This document shows, piece after piece, positions 1 to 12,373 of a stretch of 64,000 nt of DNA. The DNA lies in contig MU400551.1 of NCBI GenBank assembly GCA_022578965.1, positions 1 to 64,000 of the forward strand. Direction: 5' to 3'. Position numbers and translations under genes: made by a program. Each line of letters begins with the position of its first letter. The stretch's first letter is position 1. Source of the DNA: Xylaria sp. FL1777 (Eukaryota; Ascomycota; Sordariomycetes; Xylariales; Xylariaceae). The notes under the pieces are model-generated. The model was not told where the DNA came from. It saw only the letters and a list, made by a program, of their open reading frames with translations, and made no database searches.

Positions 1-1450
1 ATTATTTATTTACTTTTATTAAATTTTTTTATGTTTTATTTTTATTAATTTTAATTAATTATTGTTATATTATTTTTATTTTTTTTAGTTTTTTACAAAC
101 ATTTTTTTTTTATTTTTAACATTTTTCTTTTATTTATTTATAGTGTTTTTTTTTTAAAAGCGTACTTATTATTTTATGTTTTTGCTTTTTCTTTTTATAT
201 TTTAATTTTTATTCTGCAAGCTTTACATCTGTTATATTTTTAAGCAACTTAAGTGTAAACTTAAAAAATTCCTCCTTATTTACTTCTTTTTTTTTTTTTA
301 GCTTTTTTTTTAATTTTAACATATTTATTAATATTTAAACAAGCTTAATTAAACTGTTATAATATATATTTTATTAATAAAAGCAGTAGTAATTATTTTT
401 AAAAAAGTAACAATTAGTGCATATTTTTAAAAAGCTTTTTTTGTTTTTTGTTATATAGTTAATATAAAGTTTTTTATAATTTCTACTTTAATATTACTTA
501 TATATTTTAATTTTTTTTTAATTTATAAATATATATTAAGCAAAAGCTATTATACGCATAAAATTTAACAGGCTTTATTTTGTATTATATTTTTTGCTAT
601 TTTTTATAATTTGCTTTAGTTTAACAAAACAAACAATTATTTAAACCTATTTAATTAAATATTATTGCATTATAAAAATATAAAAAGCACTTATTGTTAA
701 TTTGTTTAAAATTATTTAAATATTATTATATTTGTTTTTAAGTAGCTTTTAAAGTATTTATGCTATTAATTTAATTTTAGGTTTATAGTTTTTTATGTTT
801 TTAAAAATATCTTTTTTTAAAAAAAAAAGTTTGTTTTTAAATATAAAACTACTAAAAGTTTTAAATGCTATTATTAAATATATTATATTATTAAATATAC
901 AAATAAATATTAAAAAAATAAATGCTTTAAGTATATTATATGCAAAAAAAGTATGCTATATATAAAAAAAGCAAATTATATATAAAAAAAGCAAGTTATA
1001 TATAAAAAAAGCAAGTTATATATAAAAAAAGCAAGCTATATATAAAAAAAGCTAAATATATTTAAAAAAAACAAGCTATATATAAAAAAAGTATGCTATA
1101 TTTAAAAAAAGTAATATAAAATTTTAAAATATAAAAAATAATAAACTTAATTTATAGTAGCTTAACAAAATAAATAATAAATAAAACTAGCTTTAATTAA
1201 GCTGCATAAATATATTATTAGTAAATATAGCAATGCATAACTATAATAATATAGCTGTAAATTTTTGCAAATATAGCTATTTGTAATTATATATATATAT
1301 TTAGCTTTATATATAGCAATTAAAAAAATATTTCTTTAAAAGTAGCTATATAACATTTAAACAAGCTTAATTAAATAAAATTTAGCTTTTTATAAAATTG
1401 CGCTAATAAGTACCAAAATATATAAAGTAGTACAATTGAAAAAGTATAAT
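1..1450. repeat. AT-rich, RIP-like degenerate block
   Basis: This stretch is almost pure A and T, with long T and A runs, many TA dinucleotides and very little C or G. It has no open reading frame worth calling. Composition changes abruptly to normal at about 1450. In Pezizomycotina such blocks usually come from transposons mutated by repeat-induced point mutation; that origin is inferred here, because no element is recognisable any more. Confidence 0.75.
935..1115. repeat. 20-bp AT-rich tandem satellite
   Basis: About eight imperfect copies of a 20-bp unit of the form CAAGTTATATATAAAAAAAG lie head to tail. The copies differ by single substitutions, such as CAAGC or TATGC at the unit start. 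They sit inside the AT-rich block, so they are either a minisatellite that arose there or a surviving internal repeat of a mutated element. Confidence 0.75.
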
Positions 1451-1952
1451 AAGAAAAGTAGGAAGTAAGTAAATTATTAGCTGCCTAGGTATAAATGAAT
1501 ACCCGAGGGGTAGGTAGAAGGAGTTAGGTGGGGTTGCCTTGGTTCTGGCACACTTTTTCGCTATGGGCCACCGTACCTAGGTAGATGCGTGGGGGTCTAA
1601 CCGAGATGGGTAGTTTGGCTGCATTAGTGCAGCATGAGCATCCCTAGCCCGGCTAATCATTCTGAGGAGACATCTCAAACAGCAGGCTTGAATAGATTCA
1701 TGCGTCTGGGCGCAACACATTCCTCCGCAATGCCCGTCTGCCACGTTTGGTAGCTATCGCTTCTACCTATCTGACAACCTGCAGAGATGAGATGCCTACC
1801 GAGTCGCAATGGATTTTGTCAGTCAATGAGATACTCCCTCCCCCTCTCCTACCCTGTCCTATCCTCCGCTCCGGTGCCCTCCCGTCTCTCTCCAGGCCGA
1901 ACTCTCGCTCGTCGTATGTTATTATTATAATCCATCTGACTGTGCTGACGAA
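1451..1952. other. Promoter/5' UTR region of the FHIP-like gene
   Basis: About 500 bp of normal base composition separates the AT-rich block from the first coding exon. It has pyrimidine-rich stretches (about 1836-1900), typical of fungal promoters. No separate gene is supported here. Confidence 0.5.
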
Positions 1953-4900
1953 ATGAACGTCTTGTTCCAGTGGTCGCGCCTCATCGCGAACACGCCGTTG
2001 TCCTCCAAGAACTCTGCCAAGGATGCCGCAAGGGATCCCATCCGACGTCGCCAGCGGTTCGAGAAGGAATATAGTCAGCTGCTGGTACCGTTCTCCAGAC
2101 CTGATCAGTCTTTGACGGATTCCGTCGTCGCCTGCTAACGAACGTTCCGGTTAGCACATCTGGCGCAACTGTTCCAACCTCGCCCATGACGTCGACGCCG
2201 CCGAGCTGCTCGAGATCCGTCTCCAGGAGCTCTCCAGCATCCTTGCCGAGGAATCCCGCCGACCCTTGCCGCACCCGTGTATTTCCTTCGCTGCCACGAA
2301 GCAGATCTACATCCCCATCGCCAAGATAGCTACCACCTCCTACAATGAGTGGATCATCAAGGAAGCCGTGCTCTTCTTTGCCAGCCTTATCGAGAGCGAA
2401 GAGGAGTCTTTCGTGGAGAACGACGCCTTCTCCGCGAGCTTGACCAACCTGCTTGTGCGCATCACTGGTGCCAACACTATACGTCTGGGCTTGGACACCG
2501 AAGTCAAAGTTGTCGAGCTAGCTTTTAACATCACCACCAAGATCAGGCTCGAGCCCGAGATCTTACCTGCGTGGTTCAAGATTCACACAGACGCTGGGAC
2601 GCAAGATGACAAGTTCAAGGACGAGAGGGAGAAGTTCGCTGGCAGGACACAGAAGAAAGACTTCCCCCTCTTTTATCTTCTCATGGATTATATCCATCAT
2701 GAGGGTAGAGTCGGCGATTTCGCACGGACGGGACTCCTATACATCATCGAAGCAGCTTCCAGCTCTGTGCAGCTCGAGCAATGGATTGTTGAAAGCGACC
2801 TTTCCACACTCATGGCAACTGGCTTAGGGGCCTTGTACAGTCAACTCAACCGGAAGCTTGTCATTGATCACCCTCCCCAGGGCCTACCGCCTGTTCTAGC
2901 CTTCTCTGATTATGAGCACCCAACCACGACATTCGAGATAGTCAGCTCGTGCAGTCCCGACTATCAGCTGCATATGGACACCTTCTTATCTCACCTCCTA
3001 TTCTGGCAAGACGTACTAAATCACTGCCGATCTGTGGAGGTCAAATCCACTCTTCTCGAACACTTCCAAATTATCTTCCTGCAGCAGCTACTGTTAGTTC
3101 CCTGCGTCACACTCACGGCCGAGTACTAACACTCTTAGGTATCCATCGCTTCTAGAGTCCTCTGATGTAGACGGTGGCTCATCGGTGGCTGTTCTCACTT
3201 ACCTACGTCGCATTCTGGAGTCTCTAGATCACCCCGATATGATAAATTTAATTCTCCATTACTTACTTGCTCTTCCAGACTCGGATTCGTCTTCGCACAG
3301 CTTCTCCGAGCCTGCTGTCAGTGCTGCTAGAAAGCGAAAGTCTATGGATTTAGCAAGTATGATGGCATCGAAGATGGAGTCGAGCTACTCGCCCTTGTTA
3401 TTCAACTTGGTCGATTTAATCCACTCATGCCTCAAGTCGGAAAACGACCAGACAGTATGTGTCACGATACAGCTCGTGGCAACGATTCTTAAGCGGCATC
3501 ATCGCTACGCTATCGTGACACTCCTTCACACCGAAGGTGTTGATCCCAACATTTCCTATAGGACTATGGGTGCTCATCAACAAGAAGTCGATTTCCTCAT
3601 GACACTAGCTGGCACAATAGGTGGCCAAGATAATTTTGACGAAATATATGACAACATCCTAAAGGATACCATGACTCGGGTGGAGGGTCACCCTTGTTCT
3701 TTGAAGCTTGTAGCTCCAAAAGTATCCATCCACAACCACAAACTGCCTGCCATACCTGATAGTCTACCTGGAGCACCTCGCGATGTACCACCACATACGT
3801 TAAGTCCCGACGACCCCCTCTTACATAACTTACTCGATATTATGGAACAATTTTTCATTAATGCCGTGGAAACAAATCTTTCCGCAACCGAAACTATATT
3901 AGACCTAGCTGTCTGCGGATATATCGCAATAGAGGGTTGGCTTCTACGCCATCCCAGGACATATGTGTTTGAAGAAGACCCTGACGAGCCCTCTTCTCCA
4001 CTTCCAGATTCAGCCACAAAGGCCTTCAAAGAGCTTGAAAAGCTACAGGCAATTAGTAGATGCCGTCGCAGACCCAAATGGCAATCTTCGACCCTACCGC
4101 GAATTCTACAGGTCCTGGAAACTCTTACAGATCAAGTTGTGGCTTTTCGAGAGTCAATTCCGAGATTTGACGAGCTCATGCAACAACGCCGAGAGGCCTT
4201 TCAAACAGCTGATACGATCGTACCGAACCAGCAAAATGTGCCAACTGGTTCTACTGCAGGAACAGCAGCTGTTGATTCGTCAAGCCATGGAGGGTCCCGA
4301 GCAGGCTCACCCGTAAGACCTAGTGCGTTTGGGGGTTTCCAGAGGATATTATCCGAGTTAGGTACACCAAGTCGATCAGGTAGCCCCCGTGGACGAAAAG
4401 AAGCTATGCGTAGCTCCGGCACCGGATCCGCGAAATCTGCAGGCCACCGGTCTACAACACCAACATCCAAACGTATTCCCGTCCCTCCAAAGGAGTTTCC
4501 ATTGAATCATGAAAGTCCTGGTAAAAGTCCCGGTAAAGGCGGGTTAGTCGGGTCATTTTCAGCCAGTAGTCAGGATGAGGCACGCCTAGGTGGCAATAGC
4601 AGCCCTGTGGCGAGCCAGGTCGCTGCCTTCGCCGCCGTCGACCAAGGAATTCTCGCCAAGAGAGTTGGCCTACCTAGGTTGGGAGCGGAGCCAATACCTC
4701 TTGATTTCAGCCGGAACCAGCCAAGTAGAAACGAGGATTTGGATCATGATGAGAGCAAGGAAATCGAGGATGATCTCGACCCAACCGAAGCCCAGGTTGC
4801 TGCGGATGAAGACGAAATTGAGGAACATCCCGAGTTGCAGACACGTAAGGAGAAGGAGGCTTCTGTCTCGCATATTCTTACCAATGTCATCATTTACCAA

Positions 4901-4972
4901 TCCTTTCTCCTCGAACTTACTAGCTTGATACAGGTACGAGCTGGGTTGTTCAACGAGGTTAGATTCGCATAG
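1953..4972 (+). CDS. FHF complex subunit HOOK-interacting protein (FHIP, RAI16-like)
   Basis: Three exons: 1953-2084, 2155-3092 and 3139-4972, giving 967 aa in frame. The introns are 70 and 46 nt, with branch points CTAAC (2134) and ACTAAC (3124). The protein has the RAI16/FHIP domain through its first two thirds (for example SYNEWIIKEAVLFFASLIESEEE), then a long Ser/Pro/Gly-rich region, and ends in a conserved short segment (LTSLIQVRAG). Aspergillus FhipA joins early endosomes to dynein through the Hook adaptor; the same cytoplasmic role is inferred. A GTACGAG right after the codons for LTSLIQ looks like a donor, but the family sequence continues through it, so I read on to the TAG at 4970. 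Confidence 0.88.
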
Positions 4973-5654
4973 ACCAACGGCAGGTCTTGTATCTAGTATT
5001 GTACTGAGATGGTTCCTATCTTTATATGTTCATAGGCAAGATACCATTTTCATCGGGAGGATGCATCACGGGGAGTGCTAGTTTATAGGCAGTGATTATC
5101 GCATGCATTCAGGTTTCTACCGCATAGGTAGACACGCTGTAGATATTATTCAAAAACTCTATTATACTTCTATCGTAATATAAAATGATTATAGTGACGG
5201 CGATTTCTAATCCAAGTAGTTCTGCTAACCTTTAAGATGGGTCGGTTCAAGAGTCCTCTACAATCGTCAATAACGAAGGCTATTCAAACAATGCCCATCA
5301 CCAACCTGCCGACTGCGATGGAACTGGCAAGTGACACCAGGATCATTGTGATTTATTGTAGATTTCAACTTGACAAGAAATTTATTTGTTGTCTTAGGCG
5401 TAAGGACTGCTAATTCTTTGATTAGCTTTTATCAACCTAGTCTCGTGTCTTGCGTATCGACGTTTCAACATGACTTGCCTGACATTGTTTCAGCGTCATA
5501 TAGTATGAGCCTTCCAGATAGAGTAATGCGTGACTGAATATTGTAGAGTAAGGAGACGTTGTGTTTTCGCTTCCAAAGTATTGTCTAGGATATTCTCCCA
5601 ACCTGCAAATGGATTGCCAGACTGCTTCAGGCTGCAAAACACAAAGCGCTGAAA

Positions 5655-5662
5655 TATAAAAG
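5655..5662 (+). promoter_or_regulatory. TATA box before the orphan membrane peptide
   Basis: TATAAAAG lies 65 bp upstream of the ATG at 5727, a normal fungal spacing. The start context is CAAAATG. This makes it likely that a real gene once began here. Confidence 0.35.
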
Positions 5663-5726
5663 GCTTGGTTGGCTAGCCCGGTGTTGTCTCTTGACATAAA
5701 CCACTGACGCCTTCACTCATCTCAAA

Positions 5727-5870
5727 ATGTTGCTTTCCGACTGTCTGCTGCTCGATCTTGCAATACTTCTGGTGATTTTTGTGCTCGACCTGCTTGTCTT
5801 CATGACCCCATATCTAGTTAGACTTGGCGCCGCAATGCTCCGGCCTATCACCTTCTTACCATCTGGATAG
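5727..5870 (+). CDS. Orphan 47-aa membrane peptide (gene remnant?)
   Basis: A short frame whose first 30 residues are strongly hydrophobic (Leu/Ile/Val/Phe), like the N-terminal anchor of a microsomal enzyme. It stops at TAG 5868. A TATA box and an A-rich start context precede it, yet no continuing exon can be read downstream. It may be the start of a decayed gene such as a P450 or oxidoreductase, or a short transmembrane peptide. The function is unknown. Confidence 0.25.
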   Translation: MLLSDCLLLDLAILLVIFVLDLLVFMTPYLVRLGAAMLRPITFLPSG

Positions 5871-7122
5871 TGGTGATATCCTGTCGCTTTTGAGAGATGC
5901 CCGGCATTATATTCTGAATCAACGCTATTCTCAAACTTTCATTGCTCGCGAATTTCGACTCCCCTCGAGTTGTTGAGATGTCGATTGGACACACCAAGCT
6001 ATGCCATAACCTTCCTACACATGTTTGCTCTGGGGATAGTCTTAGCCTTCCTCCCCGGCAATCCTACGGGGGGAAAAAAAATAATCGACCTCATACTACG
6101 ATCACGGCTTGGTGATACGTTGAATTCTCTCTCATGCTAGAACAAAATTCTTACTTGATTCTAAACACAGACGTGCGAGGCGTTCAATAAAATCAAATCT
6201 CTCCTATCTATTTTCAGGATAATTATCAGCGAGGTCGGGCCCACGGATGTTGTCGGTATGCACGGGTGCCGACAAGTCGGACTTCTAGCCCACGGTCAGA
6301 TTCGTCCTGGAAGACTACTACCGGTATTTCGGTGCGCTACTGAAGTCCGATACGCCTGCGTGTAAGCTGACTATAAACCACGCAGAAGGTTGGGACGTGT
6401 TTGTTGCGGGTCCCGGTGGGCGCGTATGAGGCTCTAGCTTACCGGTACGTCGAATAGATAGGAGAGAATACCGAAGGGGGAATATGCGGGGATGAGAGGG
6501 GAATTATACCTACCTCGTTTGACAGGGGTGGCTGTAAGGTAAGATAATATCTGGGTTAGGTTAGGTTGAGCTCGAAGAGTTTGATCGAAGTCCGTTGTCC
6601 GGTTTGATTATCCTTTCAAGAATAGAACATTTGTCACTTGATAATATCCGGTCGGGTACCGGACTCTGGAGCACCGGCCTGCGTCTCTCTTCGAAATCGG
6701 TTGAATCTTGTCAATGTTCGAGTATATGTATGTACGTATAAGGAAGATTCACTAGCTAGAATACGCAATAGCTCCGTTTACTATACTAGCGGCCAGTGAC
6801 ATAGATGTATACAATTGATTTAAAAGCAGTCTTTCTCATGTCAGCATCGAAACATCTATCCCAAGCTGATAGGATTGTCTAATTCATCTCCGTACATAGC
6901 GACTCCTTCATATGAAGGCACAGCCAACTACGAGAGTAGTTCGGAAGATCATCTCACGGTATCTGATAGTGTACAATGATCAATCCGTCCAATTGGCTAG
7001 TGAATTCATTCATTTATTTATTCATTCATGAAAGACCTCGTAGCAAGCTATATCCATATCAAAAGCTACCTAATTCACCCGTCAGGTCGCAGAATTTTAT
7101 AACCCCTAATCAATGAGTCAAT

Positions 7123-7991
7123 CTAATGCAAGTGCTGCTTAAACCAAGCAACAGCAGAGTTCTTAGCAGAAGCCATGGCCTCGCGCTCCTTGGCGACCTT
7201 CTCACTACCGCGCACGAGGCCGCCGTGGGCAATGCCCGGGTAATGCACGTATTCGAAGGGCAGGTTGAGCTTGAGCAAGGTCTCGAAGGTGTAGGCCTTG
7301 AGCTCCGTGGGGAAGGCGTGGTCGAACTCGGGCGCCAGGATCTGGATGGGCACCGTCAGGTTGGCGATGTCGTCTTTTTTGAGCCACGACGGGTGTCCGA
7401 ACGAGACCACGTCCACCAGCTTCTCCTCCCCGCGCTCCTTCGACCCCAGGTGGCATACCGCCCACCCGCCGTAGCAGAAGCCGATGGCCCCGAGGCGCTT
7501 GAAGCCGTGCTCGCTCTTCAGCGCCCTTGCGCAGGCTTCCACTGCGATGCGTTTGGATTCAGTGGTTGTATTCTTTGCAAAGGTGACAGTTTCCAGCGCC
7601 ATTAAGGAGACGCGATGCTCGCTCGAATTGCATCGAAAATTTAAAGTTCATGTCACTTACTCTCAGGGCCACGGACCTCGCGCGAATTCTCCTTCGCCAT
7701 GGTGACCAAGTCGATCTGGTCGAAGCGGTCTGCCTCGATTAGGCCCCAGTCGGCGACCCAGCCGCCGAAGAAGTCAGGCACGTAGACGGTGACGTTGGCC
7801 TCGCGCGCGTAGTGATCAGCGAGCAGACGCACGTTAGGGTATTTCCAGCCGAAGAGGTCGTGGATCATCAGCACGGCGGCGTCCTTGTTGTCGCCCGTGA
7901 CGTAGCTGTTGTTGTTGGCGAGCTTGACCTCCTTGCCTGTGGGTGTGCCATCCCACGTGAAGGTCTTGAGGCAGCACGAACCGAAAGACAT
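7123..7991 (-). CDS. Dienelactone hydrolase family protein
   Basis: Two exons on the minus strand, 7661-7991 and 7123-7541, with a 119-nt intron, giving 249 aa, the normal size of fungal dienelactone hydrolases. The splice GPE|MEACARALK restores the family sequence; reading through the intron would insert about 20 unrelated residues. The triad is visible: Cys133 in GFCYGG, Asp184 in EFDHAFP and His216 in HYPGIAHGG. These alpha/beta hydrolases open lactones or cleave related esters in the cytosol. The substrate is unknown. Exon 2 is GC-rich and gives a spurious full-length frame on the opposite strand. Confidence 0.9.
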
Positions 7992-9286
7992 CGTGTTGAA
8001 ATGAAATAAGTTACTTTGATATCTGGAGGTTGAGTAGGTAGTTTGAGATTATTCTGCTGTTGCTTGAGACGGAAAGAAGACGAAATGATGTAATGAAGAG
8101 CAAGTAGGGAAGGGAACTACTCGGCGAACGAGAGAAACTACAGGCTTATATGATAACAATGGTCAGTTATCCACCTCCATCAATCATACCGCTATAATTT
8201 CTGTTTCTCATATCAAGATAATGAGAGACGAGTGATATATTGCCTGTTCGGTGAGCATTGGCTGTTAATAGTCCATACCCCCCTGTTAATCGGACATAAG
8301 TTAAGTGGCCCCCGCCGGGTTAATGAATTTTTGGAACGGGATAGCGAGTGAATTGAGGCCAAGCATTGATGCCAAAGTCTGTTACGCAGACTAGCTGATT
8401 CATGGCCCCCGATTTTCAGAACTAGAGTTACACCGTTGCCCCTCGCGTTCGGTCTTCGCACGAATTTTACTGTCCGGGCCCTGTTTTCAGGTCTCCATTC
8501 TAGCACATTATCTGCATGTCTTACGTACTTGAGAGGTATTTAAACTAGAGAATACGACAAGCCATTGGTTGTTGCTGCTGGTAGTGAAGCGGTAACGGGG
8601 ATTTCCAAGTGCGATGAAGACGGGTTCTAATCGCCGCTACCTCCGAAGAATCAAGTCACCACTAACAAAAATATCGAGAGACTGCCCTTGTGGTATCAAC
8701 CATAACTCACCCCTCGGGACCCTCTCACATGCGAACAACCCTATATAAAGCGCAACAGACCCCTATCGTTACAGCTATTATAGCTTAAACTAGGGCTTAA
8801 AGAATAGCACTCAAATTAAGATGATATTCTAGGATGCCAGGCGTCTCTCTATACAGGTCGTTAGGCCTCGTTCTTGGGCACAGCTTCGAAATCAGACGTA
8901 GTGGTAGTACTTGATTGGTGTTCTGGCGACAACTAGAATGATAATCGCGATGATCTCGGGCCTGCTGTTGATGAATTGATTCATAATGGTCAATGAATTG
9001 TAAGCCACGGGTATAGAGCGATGCGATCATTTCATGTGGATAAAAGTAAGCTCCAGCTCAAGAAAAGGTTTTCAAAAACTACAAGTCTTTTATGAGGAGT
9101 CGAAGTAGACGTCTGGCTTATGCGGCTCTATGATTTCACGAAGCAATGTGGGTATGGATTGGTAATACTCGATCACCTGTTTCTGCGGTAGAAGATCATT
9201 ATGTACATTCTTTTATACGAGGTAATTAGACATCGCGTCGTTATCATCCGTGTAAATACATTTAGTTTGTGTGCCGTAAAAGCTCG
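7992..9286. other. Intergenic region
   Basis: About 1.3 kb containing the hydrolase promoter and the 3' flank of the methyltransferase gene. There is a TATATAA at 8743-8749 on the plus strand, but no plus-strand gene follows. No coding sequence is supported. Confidence 0.4.
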
Positions 9287-10918
9287 TCATGACGGCTCAT
9301 TCAAAGGCTTTCGCGCATAGATGTACGATCTGCATAAAGTCAGCCACCGATTCTCACCTTATTGCCCTCCGTTTCTATCTAGGGTCTCAACTTACACGGT
9401 GAGGTATGCATGCAGGTTAGTATCTCTGAAATCCCTCTTGACCTCCTCGCAGAAGGTCAGGATTTCATCGGGCTTCATACCCGCTGCTTGTAGCACTTTC
9501 ATACTAATGCCCTCCATACCGAAGATCATGTCTTCCTGGAAGTACATGGCAACCGTCTTGAAGTACTTGCCCTTGGCCCACGGGGAAGTCGGCCAGTAGA
9601 ACCGCCGGTCGACGATGTTCTCGAACCCTGCCTCCTCAAAGTACTTCGGGTAGTTGACCACGTTGCTCCACGACCGCCCGATATTTTTCACCCCCTCCAT
9701 CAGCAATTCGTTCCATCGATAAAGTGCCGACTGGGTCGGAGGTTCACCGACCCAATTCATAGGGAACAAAGCATCCTGAAATTCGATGAACCCACCGGGC
9801 TCGAGGTTTTCGTATGCTTGCTTGACGACTCGGCTTGGGTCATCAAAACAACTCATCAGTGCGCGGCCATGTATAAATGAGAATGGCTCGCTGAACGTCC
9901 AGTCATCCTCCGCATCGTCTATCTCGAACCTACAGTTTTCGGGTAAGCTGCACAACGTCATTAGTTATCGCTGTCCGATGATACAAGTCAAGAGAGATAG
10001 CGCACTAATGGGGTTGGATGGGGCTAAGATCTGTGCCAACGACCTCAGATTCGGGGTATTGAGAAGCTGGACAAAGTATTAGAATGCGTGATCACGAATA
10101 AGTTCAGTAATAGCACGGACCAAATTCTATCGCCCATATGCCAGTGCCTGCATTGTATTAGCGAGATCAATTAAGACAGAATCGGAGAGGCGGTTCCAAC
10201 CTGTGGCAATATCCAACACTCTCCTGGGGGGTTCCGGAAATGGACATAAGTTCAGCTTGCTTCCTATTGTGAGACAGAAAAGCTGATGTTGCAGATCTAC
10301 GGGGCGATTAGTAATGCACACATGAGAGAGGGTGAGACAAATAATGCGAGGTATTTACCGAGCCGCTCCTGTTCCGCCTAAATGGGTGTTAGTTTTCAGG
10401 GTTTAGGAAGACTTGTGATACCGGTATCTGAAAGCGCACCGAATCATTAGGTAAGAAGTATCCTGGGCTCAAAGGTTAGTCAGGCGGCGGCGAGCGCTGA
10501 TTGGGAGACATCTGGGCAGACCGTACTTCCTTGCTTATACTTATGATAGGTCCGGCCATTCTCTTCCACGAAATGATACAACGTTGAATCTAGAGACATT
10601 GTTGACGATCTGACAACCAAAGTTAGCCGTGCTGGCGCTGTATCGAATTCATTCATAGCTTTGGGTTGTTGTCTCACTTGACACTTTCCGTTATGCTCAT
10701 AGCATCCTAATGATGTATCAGTCGAACTATTCCTCGCCTGCAGATTCTTGGTTGCTGACAGCGTTGGGGTCATCATCGATAGATGGAAGCGATGGTGCAC
10801 TACCACCTCCCCACGATATCCGATCATGATCGATTGCCCTCTCCATATAACTGGCTGACGCCGTCTGTTGTGCAACGTCTGGTGGCTCACTTGGGCCGTC
10901 TTCAGTATTTCCCATCAT
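9287..10918 (-). CDS. LaeA-like SAM-dependent methyltransferase
   Basis: Ten exons on the minus strand: 10760-10918, 10678-10706, 10527-10609, 10440-10462, 10359-10377, 10201-10296, 10121-10147, 10006-10066, 9396-9947 and 9287-9329. All nine introns are 53-68 nt, and the joined frame is 363 aa. Splicing restores the family blocks: EENGRTYHKYKQGRYFLPND, then AEQERLDLQHQLF, then SAM motif I VLDIATGTGIWAIEFA, then GTDLSPIQP, then ENCRFEIDDAEDDW and the long C-terminal half ending ARKPLNEPS. LaeA itself is a nuclear regulator of secondary metabolism; the many LaeA-like paralogues include small-molecule methyltransferases, so the target is open. The N-terminal 60 residues are the least certain part. 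Confidence 0.85.
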
Positions 10919-12373
10919 TATGTATATATCCGTCGTTTAAGCGCACTGCCGAGTCGGGGGTGTGCGATATACGCGATATACAGGGTAGCGGTTGAATGCG
11001 ATACCCTTACTGTGGCCCTTTTGCGTGGTTTTTCAATCGAACAGTGTGATTTGTCTTAAAAATTGTACAGGGGACCCGTTAAAGATATCGGTAATTGAAG
11101 GTATGCAGGAACCAAATGACGCATGAAGAAAGTCGCAACGTTGGTGGGAACTTGGAACGGATAGATGAAAACCACCCTCGCGTAGGAAAAGGGTCCAAAA
11201 GGAAATAAAAGTCACGAGAAAAAGCATGGGGAGGGTAGATAACAACTCCTTAGTACATGATCGCAGATGTGTGGTGTGACGCCCTTAGTGTAGGGAGGCA
11301 GAGGAGGAACAGTGTCCCCCCTGCTTTGCTTCATGCTGCGGATGCCTTTAAGGTTGCTTAGTGCTAACTGGCATCCAGAGTAGTACCGCACATGGGCAGG
11401 CTAGAGGCAATCTGCTCCGATACACTAGACTGGAGAGTGAGTTTGGCAACCGAGCGGACGAATGAACAGACGACCGCCGGCATCCCAGAGCCTAGCTCTC
11501 GGAGGCTAGACATGTTAGTGGCATGCGAGAAACAGTACCTGCTGATACGCTCCATGTAAGTCATCTTCAGCCCACCTGTCTGACAAGCTTGGCAAGTGGT
11601 GATGTGGATTTCTGGGCCAGCAGGGGTGTAGCGTGGTGCAAGTCTGCAAGAGGGTGAACGATACCGCGGCCGTGTATCTCGTAAGATGCCAAATACCGAC
11701 GCCTCTGCCGCGCAAGGTTTTCAGCCCAGGACCAATGTGCGACTGTGCGCGACCCGACCCGCGGTGGATCGGGCCAATTATCATCGTTTACCATCGTCGT
11801 GATGGTCTATTATTATCGTGTTAATCTGAGGTAATGGAAGAACTCCCAAAAGTCGGGTCTAGGTTGACAAAGATATTGAAAAAAAAAAAAACTACTGCAC
11901 ACAACTTGCCGCGGTTCATCAATGAGTGCCTTTGAACCCTCAATTTTTGTTTAGTCATCTTTACTCTTTTTCTAAGGATTTGACGAAACTCGTATGCACT
12001 TGTTATACCCTTGTTCGTCGTTTGGGTCTTGGCGCTGTATCTGCTTGGCTCCTCATGTAAGACGACAAGCCTTTCCCATCTACGCAAAAGAGATGGCGGA
12101 CGGCAAACACGCCACAGTCGAGTGTAGATTACCTACACAAAAACGGTACCGGCACCTTACATAAGCGTCCCTATGACGCAGAGGAGTAACATTGGTTGGT
12201 GTCTTGATCAAGTCTGTGTAAAATGATAAGTCTCCTGTTCAACGGCTGGTAGCAGATAATAAATAGTAGACAGCCAGGACCCAATAAACGCCTACCTTGA
12301 AACGACAATGTTTCTTTAGTACAAATATCGTTACATCATACATTCATAAGCTCATAGCGACTTAGTTATTAAT
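10919..12373. other. Intergenic region
   Basis: About 1.45 kb between the methyltransferase and the T5orf172 gene. Frames of up to 89 codons on both strands overlap one another and resemble no family. A 12-base A run lies at about 11879-11890. No gene is supported. Confidence 0.4.

Larger units (their letters stand above)
4973..7122. other. Gene-poor, partly decayed intergenic region
   Basis: About 2.1 kb between the FHIP-like gene and the hydrolase. Apart from the small membrane peptide noted separately, reading frames are short and broken. Part of 6200-6480 gives gene-like phrases with stops, which could be remains of an enzyme gene, but no family can be named. Confidence 0.4.

Noticed and set aside
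7126..7605. Plus-strand open frame of 159 codons opposite the dienelactone hydrolase
   Set aside because: It is a shadow of GC-rich codons. The minus strand has a full catalytic triad and a proper intron.
8743..8749. TATATAA as a promoter of a plus-strand gene
   Set aside because: No plus-strand coding sequence follows before the convergent methyltransferase gene.
10480..10890. Minus-strand 136-codon frame as a separate gene
   Set aside because: Its useful part (SSTMSLDSTLYHFVEENG and on) is an exon of the LaeA-like gene. The rest is intron and out-of-frame exon 1.
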